Part shown: positions 44,215-54,286 of the stretch, piece by piece | Layout: each line of letters starts with the position of its first letter | How positions within the stretch are numbered: the stretch's first letter is position 1 | Source of the DNA: Gemella haemolysans ATCC 10379 | GTDB taxonomy: Bacteria > Bacillota > Bacilli > Staphylococcales > Gemellaceae | Length of the DNA stretch: 64,000 nucleotides | Assembly (NCBI RefSeq): GCF_000173915.1 | Contig: NZ_ACDZ02000008.1 | Span: 186,001 to 250,000 of the forward strand | Reading direction: 5' to 3' | Translations under genes and position numbers: made by a program | Notes under the pieces: model-generated | Databases searched by the model: none | What the model was told of the DNA's origin: nothing | The model's input: only the letters and a program-made list of their open reading frames with translations

Positions 44215-47200
44215 TTATTTATAAATTGATTGTCTGAAATCATCTGTAGAGCGTAAGTACGCATTATAGATTTTTTGTTTTAATAAGTGTACCCAACTCG
44301 TTGATACATAACTTGTTGCTCGATCAATGTTAGCAATATCTTTCGCTATCGCTTCATCAATCAGCTGTTGCATCTGTGCAGCACTCGTTATAGTTACCTC
44401 TTTTGTGCTCTTAACATCACCTAATTCATATTGAATTGTTATCGGTTTTAATCTATTTAATTTAGCAATACGCTCATTAAACATCGCCTTTTTGAAATCA
44501 GCCCATGATTTATATTGGTTGTTAAATACCTTGCTTAATACTAAATCATCAGTTACTAAGCCGACATCTTTTCTATGCCAATCTGAGTACGCTACACTAC
44601 CTTTTTGTTTAGCCTCTTCTTCATATTTATTCGATACATATGGAATAAATCCATTTTGATATCCTTTTTCAGCTAGAAGCTCGTAAGCAGTTTTTCTGAA
44701 CATAATATCCCCAGGTGCACCTTTTGAATTACTTAGCGCTGCATAAATAGGAGAAAACATACTTATCACATGATATCCATTTCGTGCGTATTGACTATTA
44801 TCTCTATAAGCACGACGATTAATAATATCGTTATCTATTAATGATTCTAAAGAAGTTAATTTTGCTACTTCCTCATTCGTCAACGGACGAACAGAGTTTC
44901 CTGCGTGAGTATCCTTCTTATACTTACTATCTTTTACATAGAAGTTTTCTATTTTTCTATACCATTTTTTCTTAACATCATTCGATTTAGATACTACAGC
45001 TTTAGCTTCCATCGCATCTAATGTGTACAGAACATCATACATTCCATGAACATATTGTTGAAGATCTGCTGCAGACTTATATCGCTCAGTCGGATTATAC
45101 GTATGTAACCTTGTAAGAGAATCTTTAACTCCTTTGTATACCGTATTTAACACTATAGCATCTTTTTCTAAGCTGTCTGCAGATTGTAACAATCCTAGCG
45201 CGTATAATTCAGCTCCTAATCCTTCTCTACGTCCATTTCCTTCAAAGTAAATATGACCATCAGAGTTATGAGTCATCTCATGAGTGTAAACTGACGTTCC
45301 ATATGCATCTAATAATCTATCACTTACATAATGCACTTCATAACCTGTAGCATAAGCTCCTGCTGCAGGACTATTTTCATACCATTTCCCTGTTGGTCCA
45401 AAGAAATTATAAATAGAATCTATATTCTTATCTGTAGCTGTCGCCCAATAACTTCTCCCTTGCGTATCTTTCATCGCAAATCCATCAACAATTGGAACTG
45501 AACGGAATAATTTTTCTTTATATTCAGAAGATAACAAGTTATACCAGATATCATAATGATCTCTTTCCCATTTAGAAGCTTGATCAATTTTCGAATGCAC
45601 ATACTTACGTAATGCATATCCAGAAAGAACAACTCCATCAACAGTATCACGATAACGTTCATAACCACCAAATGATAATGTAGACATATTCGAAATAGCA
45701 TACACACTTTCTTCTGATAGTGTTAATAGTGGTAATAACATTCCTCGATACTTCCATGTAGGTGATGATATTCTATCATACACACCTAATGAATATTTAC
45801 TGTCCGCTGCCGCTTCTTCTTGTTTTTTACGAACTTCTGGAATATCTGATTTAGTCTCTACTATATAAGCTTTAGTATTATCTTTAAACCACTGATTATT
45901 TGTTTTATTCGGTAAGAATAGCTTGCGATACGCTTCTACAAAATCAAATACTGTATCTTCTCCTTTTAATGGAGCAAGTAAACTACCGTATAATCCTATG
46001 CTGTTACCTCCGCGTAAGTTTTCTATCTCACTATTTCCGATTGCAATAATAGCATCTAAAGTTGAAGCTTCATTATTTCCATTAAAATCAAATTTATACA
46101 TAGTTAAGTCTTTTGTATTCATATTATCATAATTAATATTATACCAACGACTCATATAAGTAAGACCTAATAAGAATGCCTCTTTATTTTTTCTGATTTT
46201 TTCACTAATATACTCAACTACACCTTCACCTACAGTATTAATAGATTTATCCATCACAAGAACTTTTCTTAAGTGTTCTCCAATATTGTCCTTAACTTTT
46301 TCGAACTCTCTATCTAGGTATAGATTATCTATAGCTGTATTATCTGTAACGCCTAGAACTTTTTTCATAGATTCTGAATTATAAACTACACCACGTAAAT
46401 CCCCTAACACCTTATTGGCTATCTTAGTGTAATCCGAAACAAATGTTTCCGGAGTGAAGATATATTCTTTTCCTGTAACATTATATTCTAACACTTGGTT
46501 ATTTTCAAAAGTTCCTTTGAAAGTAACATCTAAATACGATATAGTATGATCTTTATAGTGAAGCATCAATCTATTAATAGTATTTTTATTATTATAAATA
46601 TCTGTTACAATATTATCGCCATTCATAGGTACAACATCAAGTAATTCGGTAGTATATAACTTATCTGTCTTATCAACCTTATTACCATAGTTAACAACTA
46701 ATTCCTTATTATAGAACGGCATTAATTTTTCAATATTGTTATAAGCTACTTTCCTATCTGCTTGAGCTTTACTTAACTTCGTATAATCCACAGTTCGAAT
46801 ATTATTTTTTAAGAATTCTCCTGTGTCTTCAAGAGTTGTAGTTATTCCGTAAGTAGCAATTCTCTTATCAGCTTGCTCTTTAGTTAATTTAGTTGCATAC
46901 TTATCATCTTTTTTATTATTAACAGCTGTCATAGCATTTACTATATCAGCACCATCATATTGATCTCCAGTAATAGCATAACCATAACCGACATTCATGT
47001 TACTAACTACATTGTTAATACGTCCATCTTTCCAAGTAGAACCTACGATTCCTCCGATTCTTGAATAGTTGTGACCATTTATTATTTTACCAGATGTAAC
47101 AGAATTATTTATTAAAGCTCCGCCATCTACTTTACCTGCAATACCACCTGTGTTTTGACTAGTATTACGTGCTGCAGTAGAAATCTGAGCGTCCACTTTC

Positions 47201-50200
47201 GCTCTATCAATTACAGATTCAGAACCTGATAAGTTACCTACGATTCCACCTGCATAACTTGCTGTAGTATTAGCATGATTGGCTACAATAGTCCCTGTGA
47301 ACGAACTGTTTTCTATCACTGTATTAGCAGCACTTACCACTAATCCTGCCACAGATTTTCTACCAGCAACCTTCCCTTCAACTGAAACATTACTAATAGT
47401 AGCTTTATTCGCCGTTTTCGCTAAAGCTGCAGCATTTTCTCTACTATCTACATCAACATTTTTAAGATCTAAGTCCTTAATCGTTGCGCCTCTTAATGTT
47501 TCAAATAACGGCTTCTTAAGGTCATAAATCGCATAAGATTTTGTTCCATCAGAACCAATTAATTTCCCTGTGAATGTTCCTGTTAAATAACTTGTTCCAT
47601 TATTCAGAAGCCCAACTTCGTCAGCTGTCATATCAGAGCCAAGTTTAAAGACACCAGACATATTCCCTTGCATTGCAGCTACAAGATTCTTAAACGATGT
47701 ATAAACCCCGTTTTGCTCAGCTTTCGTTTTAGCTACATTGAATGAATAATGATCTTTATATCCTTCTAACCCTTCTTCAACAAGTTGATTTGTCGCAGCA
47801 GTAACCTTATAGTTTCCATCTGCACTTTCTGTAATAGATTGCACAGGTAGGTACATTTCTTTAAATCTATCAGATTTAACTTTTGCAAAATAATTCGTTG
47901 TATCCCTTGGCACTTCACTTAAACTTAGATATCTACGGTAACGACCATTTTCTTTACCATATAATTCTACAGAATCGATATCTTTGATTTCTAACTTCTT
48001 ATAATCTAAATTAAAGTTCTTAGTTGAAGTTTCTGTACTGTATTCATCAAAATCTCCTAAGTTATAAGTTAACTTAGTTTTTAATGTATACGGAGTATAG
48101 TAATCTAATCCTTTAATCACTTGTTCTTTGTTAGTATTTTCGATATCAACTTCTTTTACAAGCTTATCACCATCAAAAATTTGAGCTTTCGCTGAAACAT
48201 AAGCCCAAGTAGGATCTGTTAAGTTATAACTTACAGTTATTGACTTCTTACTTTCATCTTTTATTAAGTTAGCAATTTCTACTGTAGGTTTCCTCTTAAC
48301 AAGTGTTCCCAATTTAACAATTTGTTTTACAGGATCTATCTGCGTACGCGATAACTCTTTAGTCGCCTCAACTTTTCCATTTACTAGGTAGTCGTCATAC
48401 TCAATTGTACGAAGTCCATCACGACCTTGTTGTTCGATTCTACGACGATTTTTCAGCAACATAGGATCTAAGATTTCCTCTACTTCGTATGGTAGAGTTT
48501 CTTTTGCTGTACGATGCTTAGTTACAACATCTAAGGCTGGTCGCTCCTCAAAAGTTGGTTCTAGTTTTGCACTACCTATAAACTCTGGAAGATCTGATTG
48601 TACTAACGCTTCTCCTTCATGTCCTACCTCTTGTGTTCCTTTTGTTGTTAACGCCTCTGTATATTCTGGAAGAGTTGGCTGTACTAATGTTTCCCCTTCT
48701 CGTCCAGCTTCTTGCGTTCCTTTTGTCGCTATTGGTTCCGTGTACTCTGGAAGAGCCGGTTGTACCAATGCTTCTCTTTCATGGCCTTCTTCTTGTGTTC
48801 CTTTTGTTTCTAACGGAAGAGTGTATTCTGGTACTTCATGTACCAAGTTTTTCACCTCTTCTCCTCCTGTTGTCGCAACCGGACCTGTATATTCTGGAAG
48901 AGCTGGTTGTACCAATGCTTCTCCTTCGTGGCCTTCCTCTTGTGTTCCTTTCGCTTCTAATGGAAGAGTATATTCTGGTACTTCATGTACTAATTCTTTT
49001 ACTTCTTCTCCTCCTGTTGTCGCTGCCGGACCTGTATATTCTGGAAGAGCTGGTTGTACTAATGCCTCTCCTTCATTTCCTTCAATCTGCGTTCCTTTTG
49101 TTGCTACTGGATCACTATATTCCGAAAGAGCTGGTTGTACTAACGCTTCTCCTTCGTGACTTACCTCTTGTGTTCCTTTCGTCTCTATCGGAAGAGTGTA
49201 CTCTGGCACTTCATGTACTAAATCTTTTACTTCTTCTCCTCCTGAAGACGCTACTGGTCCCCTATATTCTGGAAGTTCAGGTTGCACTAATGCCTCTCCT
49301 TCATTTCCTTCAATCTGCGTTCCTTTCGCTTCTAATGGAAGAGTGTATTCTGGTACTTCATGTACTAAATCTTTTACCTCTTCTCCTCCTGAAGACGCTA
49401 CTGGTCCTCTATATTCTGGAAGAGCTGGTTGTACTAATGCCTCTCCTTCATTTCCTTCTTCCTGTGTTCCTTTCGTCTCTAACGAAAGAGTGTACTCTGG
49501 CACTTCATTCACCAACGCTTTTACCTCTTCTCCTCCTGTTGAAACAACTGGTTTCGTCTCTTGAGTTGATTGTGCCGGCTCTGGCTTAACCTTCAGTTGT
49601 GCTGGTTTCACCGGCTCTGGTTTAATTTTCGGTTGTACTGGTTGTGTTGGTTTCACCGGCTCTGGTTTGACTTCCGGTTGTACTGGTTGTGTTGGTTTCA
49701 CCGGCTCTGGTTTGACTTCCGGTTGTACTGGTTGTGTTGGTTTCACCGGCTCTGGTTTAACTTCCGGTTGTACTGGTTGTGTTGGTTTCACTGGCTCTGG
49801 TTTAACTTCCGGTTGTACTGGTTGTGCTGGTTTCACTGGCTCTGGTTTAACTTCTGGCTGTACTGGTTGTGTTGATTGAGCTTTTCCATTCTCTCGCACA
49901 GGTTTTTGTTGTTGTGTTTGTTGTTTTGCACCCAGTGCTTGATTTTGATTATTCTCAACAATATTCTTTTCTTGAACCTTATTTTCTATTTCTTTTTTCT
50001 CGGAAACTTCTAGTTTTAGATCTTCACTTGTGAAATATCCCATGTATTTATAACCTGGAATATCAATAACTTGTCTTTCTAAATCTATATTACTAACTAC
50101 ATCTGCTTGTTTATTGAATTGTATTAGCGCTTTACTTTCTAGGGCAAATGTTTCATAAGGCATCACAACGCTTTGCCCCATCGCACCTATTAAAACTACA

Positions 50201-50607
50201 CTTAAGACTTTATTTCTATATTTTTTACTAATTAATAATACTGCAAGGACTGCTGTACCTATTCCCAGTCCCGCAATCGGAAGGTTACCATTACCCGTAT
50301 TAGGAAGGACTTCGGCTTTAGCTGTATCCTTAACTATTTTTTCATACACTAGATAATAAGTATCTTCATTTTTGTATTCTTTAGGAATACTTTCTTTTAT
50401 TAATTTTTTCTCATTTTCATTTAATTCATTTTTTTCTACATATTTAAAATTAACATCAGTAGCAAGTACTTCTTGCATAGGCGCATAGCTTCCGAACATT
50501 AACATCCCTACAATTATAGGTGCTACACCGAATGATAATTTTCTAATAGAATATTTTAGTATTTTATTATTTATATTAATATTTTTCCTCAATAAAATCA
50601 TCCCCAT
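44215..50607 (-). CDS. M26-family zinc metalloprotease, surface-anchored (ZmpB/IgA1-protease-like)
   Basis: 2130 residues. YSIRKLSFGVAPIIVG signal region (about 19-36). The sorting motif LPNTG near residue 101 and two helices sit at the N-terminal end, as in streptococcal Zmp/IgA1 proteases. Then repeats of KPEPVKPTQPVQPEV (about 240-345), longer Glu/Pro repeats (about 360-700), a G5-like segment (about 725-770), GLUG-type GGIVGNLSG/GGIAGKVDG repeats (about 1110-1190), and the catalytic YTHEMTHNSDG (zinc His about 1773 and 1777) with a downstream Glu in GRREGLGAE. Cleaves host proteins; target unknown. Start may be 50601; the ribosome site is weak at both. Confidence 0.92.
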   Translation of the reverse strand: MGMILLRKNININNKILKYSIRKLSFGVAPIIVGMLMFGSYAPMQEVLATDVNFKYVEKNELNENEKKLIKESIPKEYKNEDTYYLVYEKIVKDTAKAEVLPNTGNGNLPIAGLGIGTAVLAVLLISKKYRNKVLSVVLIGAMGQSVVMPYETFALESKALIQFNKQADVVSNIDLERQVIDIPGYKYMGYFTSEDLKLEVSEKKEIENKVQEKNIVENNQNQALGAKQQTQQQKPVRENGKAQSTQPVQPEVKPEPVKPAQPVQPEVKPEPVKPTQPVQPEVKPEPVKPTQPVQPEVKPEPVKPTQPVQPEVKPEPVKPTQPVQPKIKPEPVKPAQLKVKPEPAQSTQETKPVVSTGGEEVKALVNEVPEYTLSLETKGTQEEGNEGEALVQPALPEYRGPVASSGGEEVKDLVHEVPEYTLPLEAKGTQIEGNEGEALVQPELPEYRGPVASSGGEEVKDLVHEVPEYTLPIETKGTQEVSHEGEALVQPALSEYSDPVATKGTQIEGNEGEALVQPALPEYTGPAATTGGEEVKELVHEVPEYTLPLEAKGTQEEGHEGEALVQPALPEYTGPVATTGGEEVKNLVHEVPEYTLPLETKGTQEEGHEREALVQPALPEYTEPIATKGTQEAGREGETLVQPTLPEYTEALTTKGTQEVGHEGEALVQSDLPEFIGSAKLEPTFEERPALDVVTKHRTAKETLPYEVEEILDPMLLKNRRRIEQQGRDGLRTIEYDDYLVNGKVEATKELSRTQIDPVKQIVKLGTLVKRKPTVEIANLIKDESKKSITVSYNLTDPTWAYVSAKAQIFDGDKLVKEVDIENTNKEQVIKGLDYYTPYTLKTKLTYNLGDFDEYSTETSTKNFNLDYKKLEIKDIDSVELYGKENGRYRRYLSLSEVPRDTTNYFAKVKSDRFKEMYLPVQSITESADGNYKVTAATNQLVEEGLEGYKDHYSFNVAKTKAEQNGVYTSFKNLVAAMQGNMSGVFKLGSDMTADEVGLLNNGTSYLTGTFTGKLIGSDGTKSYAIYDLKKPLFETLRGATIKDLDLKNVDVDSRENAAALAKTANKATISNVSVEGKVAGRKSVAGLVVSAANTVIENSSFTGTIVANHANTTASYAGGIVGNLSGSESVIDRAKVDAQISTAARNTSQNTGGIAGKVDGGALINNSVTSGKIINGHNYSRIGGIVGSTWKDGRINNVVSNMNVGYGYAITGDQYDGADIVNAMTAVNNKKDDKYATKLTKEQADKRIATYGITTTLEDTGEFLKNNIRTVDYTKLSKAQADRKVAYNNIEKLMPFYNKELVVNYGNKVDKTDKLYTTELLDVVPMNGDNIVTDIYNNKNTINRLMLHYKDHTISYLDVTFKGTFENNQVLEYNVTGKEYIFTPETFVSDYTKIANKVLGDLRGVVYNSESMKKVLGVTDNTAIDNLYLDREFEKVKDNIGEHLRKVLVMDKSINTVGEGVVEYISEKIRKNKEAFLLGLTYMSRWYNINYDNMNTKDLTMYKFDFNGNNEASTLDAIIAIGNSEIENLRGGNSIGLYGSLLAPLKGEDTVFDFVEAYRKLFLPNKTNNQWFKDNTKAYIVETKSDIPEVRKKQEEAAADSKYSLGVYDRISSPTWKYRGMLLPLLTLSEESVYAISNMSTLSFGGYERYRDTVDGVVLSGYALRKYVHSKIDQASKWERDHYDIWYNLLSSEYKEKLFRSVPIVDGFAMKDTQGRSYWATATDKNIDSIYNFFGPTGKWYENSPAAGAYATGYEVHYVSDRLLDAYGTSVYTHEMTHNSDGHIYFEGNGRREGLGAELYALGLLQSADSLEKDAIVLNTVYKGVKDSLTRLHTYNPTERYKSAADLQQYVHGMYDVLYTLDAMEAKAVVSKSNDVKKKWYRKIENFYVKDSKYKKDTHAGNSVRPLTNEEVAKLTSLESLIDNDIINRRAYRDNSQYARNGYHVISMFSPIYAALSNSKGAPGDIMFRKTAYELLAEKGYQNGFIPYVSNKYEEEAKQKGSVAYSDWHRKDVGLVTDDLVLSKVFNNQYKSWADFKKAMFNERIAKLNRLKPITIQYELGDVKSTKEVTITSAAQMQQLIDEAIAKDIANIDRATSYVSTSWVHLLKQKIYNAYLRSTDDFRQSIYK
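48590..49560 (-). repeat. Imperfect long repeats in the metalloprotease stalk
   Basis: Units of about 49 residues (EEVK-LVHEVPEYTLP, KGTQEEG-EGEALVQPALPEY) alternate with shorter units of about 27 residues. Differences between units are mostly single codons. Confidence 0.85.
49570..49880 (-). repeat. 45-bp proline-rich tandem repeats in the metalloprotease
   Basis: Six to seven near-identical 15-residue units (KPEPVKPTQPVQPEV), typical of a cell-wall-spanning stalk. Confidence 0.9.
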
Positions 50608-50656
50608 TTACTTTTTAAACAAAACTTTTTGGTTGTATACTTTACATACACTTACT

Positions 50657-50685
50657 ATTGTACCAAAATAAATTATTATATTCAA
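50657..50685 (-). promoter_or_regulatory. Promoter of the metalloprotease gene
   Basis: Minus-strand TTGAAT (50680-50685), 17-base spacer, TACAAT (50657-50662), about 50 bases before the start. Confidence 0.65.
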
Positions 50686-50955
50686 GACATCTGATATATA
50701 TAAATAACACCCTCTTTTTTATAACAGAAAAATATTATTTAATCAATTAGTACATTAGATAAAATATATATAAATTTAAGATATTATACAATCCCGTATT
50801 AATAAATAACCTTTAAATTTCTCTAACACCTCTCCCTCATATTTTATCTAGCAAAAACGACTTTAGAGCATAAAACACACCCTAAAACTAGGCTAGTTAG
50901 TCTAACTTTAAGGTATTTCTTTTTATATATTTTTAAATATTAAGTTTTCAACCTA

Positions 50956-51160
50956 TTATTTTTCTTTACGTCTTCTTGTAGCCGCAACTAATCCAAGAAC
51001 CGTTAATCCAAATTCCACTAGTTCAGCATTACTTTCTATCATTCCTGTAATCGTTAGGCATTGAACTTATGTGTGTTGTCATTCAAATAATTTATCGCAA
51101 GTTCCTTATCCTCTTTAGTGTAATTTCCTGCTTTACCCTCAACGATGATACCTGGTGCTT
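50956..51160 (-). pseudogene. 3' remnant of an LPXTG-type surface protein
   Basis: Minus strand encodes PGIIVEGKAGNYTKEDKELA...NDNTHKFNA, then a stop. In another frame follows a sorting-signal end: MIESNAELVEFGLTVLGLVAATRRRKEK and stop (50956-50958). Hydrophobic helix plus RRRKEK is the classic anchor tail, but the LPXTG itself is not visible. Frameshifted fragment, no start. The rest of 50686-51210 is AT-rich and apparently empty. Confidence 0.6.
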
Positions 51161-51209
51161 ATTATTTATAGATTAGCAAGCCCTTCTATCCTTTTATATA
51201 AAAAATAAA

Positions 51210-51240
51210 AACAGAGAATTATATTTACTAATTCTCTGTT
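51210..51240 (-). terminator. Terminator of tmcAL
   Basis: 9-10 bp stem 51210-51219/51231-51240, T-rich on the minus strand. Confidence 0.8.
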
Positions 51241-51246
51241 AGATAA

Positions 51247-52377
51247 TTAATCTATTATTTGTATATTTTCTCTAAAAATATCTTTGTCATTAAATAGCAA
51301 TCCATATATTCTCGCTACTTTAATATCTTGTTTAAACTTCATACTATTTTTGCTATTCAGCAGGGGATGGAGACTTATTTCACCCCCTCTATTAATCTCT
51401 CTTATAATAGCTGATTTGTTCTTTTTCACAGCTAGCACCCTAAAATTATTAGTAGAAAATTTTTCCTTGTAATCTTCTTTAGTAGTATTTGTTAAAATAT
51501 GAAGTAGCACTCTCTGAATTTTCTTATTACTGTACCTTTTAGTCGCTATTAGTTCGACTAAATTACTGTAACTTTTCGCTACAAGCGTTGCTTCATAAAT
51601 TCTATTTTCTAATCCTTCATTAACATCGTAAATCTGTTCTATTCCCTCTTTACCTAAAGATAAAATTTTATATTTTAAATATGGGAACAACGCGACCTCA
51701 GATGCTATAGTCTCTTTTCTCAGATCAGCAACCATTTCTTTCGAAAGGTATTTTTCTATCTTCTCATCATTTATATTATTCCTTATAGTAGTTGCGCTTA
51801 AATGAACCTCTCCTGAAATATTTGAACTATTCAAACCTTGACCTTCTCTTTTTACAGGAACCATTTTAATATCTAAGCCTGTTTCTCTAATAGCTTTATA
51901 GTAACTATATGCCAAACTGAAATTTGGATTGTTACTTTCCAAACCATATAACACACTGTTGATCTTAGCGTGATTAAGACCTGTTTTTAATAATTTCTTA
52001 TATTCTTCTTCATTTATTTTTTGTTGTTTTGTGTAAATTTCTTCAAAGACGCTGACATCATCTTTTTCAGTTCCAAAGATTAAATGCGTTATTCCAGTCC
52101 CAGCTAATATTTCAATACTTTTTCTAGCAAAATCATCACCATATGCAACACTACCAAGATAAGGTAGCGCAATAACCATATCACAACCGCTTCTCACCGC
52201 CTCTTTAGCACGTATATAACCATCTACTATTGCTACTTCTCCTCTTTGTGTGAAAAATTCACTCATCACACAAATAACCTCACCATGATTTTCATCAGCC
52301 AATTTTCTTGCACATTCTATTAAATATCTATGTCCGCTATGTAGCGGATTAAATTCAGCAACTATTCCTATTCTCAT
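51247..52377 (-). CDS. tmcAL: tRNA(Met) cytidine acetate ligase TmcAL
   Basis: 376 residues, nucleotidyltransferase fold. The HIGH-like motif is FNPLHSGHRYLI (about 9-20), and conserved blocks include SEFFTQRGEVAIVD and HLSATTIRNNI. It forms N4-acetylcytidine at the wobble position of elongator tRNA-Met from acetate and ATP. Family members are usually about 390-410 residues, so this one is slightly short but covers all motifs. Formerly annotated YlbM/DUF795. Confidence 0.92.
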   Translation of the reverse strand: MRIGIVAEFNPLHSGHRYLIECARKLADENHGEVICVMSEFFTQRGEVAIVDGYIRAKEAVRSGCDMVIALPYLGSVAYGDDFARKSIEILAGTGITHLIFGTEKDDVSVFEEIYTKQQKINEEEYKKLLKTGLNHAKINSVLYGLESNNPNFSLAYSYYKAIRETGLDIKMVPVKREGQGLNSSNISGEVHLSATTIRNNINDEKIEKYLSKEMVADLRKETIASEVALFPYLKYKILSLGKEGIEQIYDVNEGLENRIYEATLVAKSYSNLVELIATKRYSNKKIQRVLLHILTNTTKEDYKEKFSTNNFRVLAVKKNKSAIIREINRGGEISLHPLLNSKNSMKFKQDIKVARIYGLLFNDKDIFRENIQIID

Positions 52378-52478
52378 TTTTCCGCCTCTCTTTTTACTGT
52401 TTTTGTGTAAATATAAAAGTAGCGAGATTTTTACTTAATACTCTAACATACTAAGTAATCCACTCGCCTTTTACTTTA

Positions 52479-53087
52479 CTATTCTTTATCTTCTTTCGTT
52501 TTCGGATCGGATACTATTTTTTCTTCATTATTATCCTCGAAAATATCTACTGTCCAACCTACTAAACTTCCGTCTTCTGCAGTGACTTTACTAATAGAAA
52601 ATTGTCTTGATTTCTTGTCCTCATCAGTCAATCTCTTCACTTCTTTTTTCCCGAAGTCCAAAGCTTCTTTTTGTGATTCAAATACTTTTCCGGTAGTTCC
52701 AACTCCTTCTGAGCTAGATAGTTTTTTTCCATTATAATCCTGTTGTCTCGGCGCTTTTGAGACTTCTCCACTATTTGCCGTACTTGTATTTTTGTTTTTA
52801 TTTTGTATAACTCTATCCTCTACTGAAGCTGTATTTTTATTCTCTGTTTTTTGCCCCTCTTGCTGTTTTACAGTTTGATCATTACTCTTTTCAACCTTAT
52901 TTTCTTTAGCATCTTCTTTATCTTTTGGTTTATCTACCTGTTCTTGTTTTTTAGAATTTTGCGAAGCATCATTCTTCTGTACGGGTTCTTCTTTACCAAA
53001 ATAACTTATTGCTAAAAAAATAATCCCCGCTAAAACAAGTGAACAAACACTATATATTAAAATTTTAATGAACTTGTTGTTTCTCAT
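52479..53087 (-). CDS. Membrane-anchored protein, paralogue 1
   Basis: 202 residues. An N-terminal helix (about 9-29, FIKILIYSVCSLVLAGIIFLAISYFG) precedes a long Lys/Glu/Asp/Gln-rich disordered linker (about 33-110). A compact C-terminal domain follows (about 122-190, VFESQKEALDFGKKEVKRLTDEDKKSRQFSISKV). The same plan and a similar C-terminus occur in the next gene upstream, so this is a tandem duplication. Function unknown; the C-terminal domain would sit outside the membrane. Confidence 0.7.
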   Translation of the reverse strand: MRNNKFIKILIYSVCSLVLAGIIFLAISYFGKEEPVQKNDASQNSKKQEQVDKPKDKEDAKENKVEKSNDQTVKQQEGQKTENKNTASVEDRVIQNKNKNTSTANSGEVSKAPRQQDYNGKKLSSSEGVGTTGKVFESQKEALDFGKKEVKRLTDEDKKSRQFSISKVTAEDGSLVGWTVDIFEDNNEEKIVSDPKTKEDKE

Positions 53088-53212
53088 AGTTTCATATCCT
53101 TTTTCATACTTACTATTTATTATACCACTTCTTATAATATTTTGCTAAGATTTACAGATATTTCATCTCACTTTTAATTTTCCACATTTCCTATACTACA
53201 CTATAAAGAAAA

Positions 53213-53245
53213 ACTCATAGTCCTCCTTTTAGAGTTCTATGAGTT
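53213..53245 (-). terminator. Terminator after paralogue 2
   Basis: 8-bp perfect stem 53213-53220/53238-53245 followed by T on the minus strand. Confidence 0.75.
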
Positions 53246-53251
53246 CACTTA

Positions 53252-53857
53252 TTATCCTTCTGTAATTTTTACAACAACTTCACCTTTATCATTTCTACCT
53301 AATGTATAGCTATAGTTTTTCTTATTCTCTTTTGCTAATCTATTGATTTCTTCATTAGCATAGTTATGCGCAGCTTCTGAGTTGTTGAATGTTCCTGGGG
53401 CTACTGCTCCACCATTCGCTTCTGTTATTTCTTTTTTCTCTTCTTTATTAGAGTTATTTGCTGCATTATTACTAATGTTATTGCTATTACTGTTATTGTT
53501 ATTAGCATTGTTTTGGGTATTACTTACAGGTTTGTTAATATTACTTGATTTATTACTTTCTGATTTATTAGATGAGTTTGAAGAAGATGAATTATCTTTA
53601 CTATTAGAATCGTTATTCTCTCTATATTTTTCCTCATCGCTTTTCTCTTTTGATTTAGACTTAGAGCTGTCTTTTTCTTTTTCTTTTTCCTTGCTCTTAT
53701 CTTTATCACTTGATGATGACGAAGTAGTTTCGTTATCTTTTTTCTTAGTAGAATTATCTCCACCTGTAAAATAACTTATACCTATAAATAGAGCACTACA
53801 TAAGAAAATAGCTAATACAATTCCCCATAATACTTTCAATAATCTATTATCTTTCAT
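53252..53857 (-). CDS. Membrane-anchored protein, paralogue 2
   Basis: 201 residues. N-terminal helix (about 9-30), then a very low-complexity Lys/Ser/Asn-rich linker (about 35-135), then a C-terminal domain (about 145-201, PGTFNNSEAAHNYANEEINRLAKENKKNYSYTLGRNDKGEVVVKI). The domain aligns with that of paralogue 1. The domain resembles small extracellular beta-alpha modules seen at the C-terminus of Firmicute wall-associated proteins; no named family is certain. Has its own terminator. Confidence 0.7.
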   Translation of the reverse strand: MKDNRLLKVLWGIVLAIFLCSALFIGISYFTGGDNSTKKKDNETTSSSSSDKDKSKEKEKEKDSSKSKSKEKSDEEKYRENNDSNSKDNSSSSNSSNKSESNKSSNINKPVSNTQNNANNNNSNSNNISNNAANNSNKEEKKEITEANGGAVAPGTFNNSEAAHNYANEEINRLAKENKKNYSYTLGRNDKGEVVVKITEG

Positions 53858-54071
53858 TGTATTCCCCTCCTTTGTTTCTAATATATTATAATACTATTTC
53901 TTGCATATTTCCACTACTTTATTTTAATTATAATTTATAAAAATAAAATTTAACTTAAATGAATCCACCACAATCTATTTTTTTATGAGAAATATCTCCT
54001 ACACACTTCGATATGTTTAGTGTCAGAGGCCTAAGACAAAATATAAATATAACACAAGGGAGATTTTTATT

Positions 54072-54266
54072 ATGAAGATTTTAAAAAAAGTTTTGCATCT
54101 AAACTATAACGAACCTAAGGGAGAAAAACGAGTAGTTAAAAGTTATAACTTCGAAGTTGCCCCTACTGCTGAAGACACTGCTTTAAAAGAAGTTGGCGAA
54201 GAGTTAAAAAAACTAATCTCTAAAAACATTGAAGATATTGTCACAAGCACAAAAGAATCACTATAA
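54072..54266 (+). CDS. DUF1659-like small protein
   Basis: 64 residues, no membrane segment. The pattern VLHLNYNE-KGEKRVVKSYNFEVAPTAEDTALKEVGEELKKL fits DUF1659 proteins, which occur beside DUF2922 and YvrJ genes. AAGGGAG precedes the ATG. First gene of a four-gene cassette leading to a CHAP lysin. Molecular function unknown. Confidence 0.65.
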   Translation: MKILKKVLHLNYNEPKGEKRVVKSYNFEVAPTAEDTALKEVGEELKKLISKNIEDIVTSTKESL

Positions 54267-54286
54267 TTTTAGGAGGGAATATAATT

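Noticed and set aside
48633-49589. Long plus-strand ORF of 318 residues, Leu-rich, opposite the metalloprotease repeats (and similar ORFs at 49570-49879)
   Set aside because: It is the antisense of in-frame repeats, has no ribosome site and repeats only because the real gene does. The M26 reading is intact through the region.
53382-53774. 130-residue plus-strand ORF and a minus-strand ORF at 53524-53763
   Set aside because: Shadows of the Lys/Ser/Asn-rich linker of the minus-strand gene 53252-53857; extreme composition and no start signals.
54000-54071. Possible competence (CIN-type) box before the lysin cassette
   Set aside because: The best candidate (TTCGATAT) matches only about half of TACGAATA.
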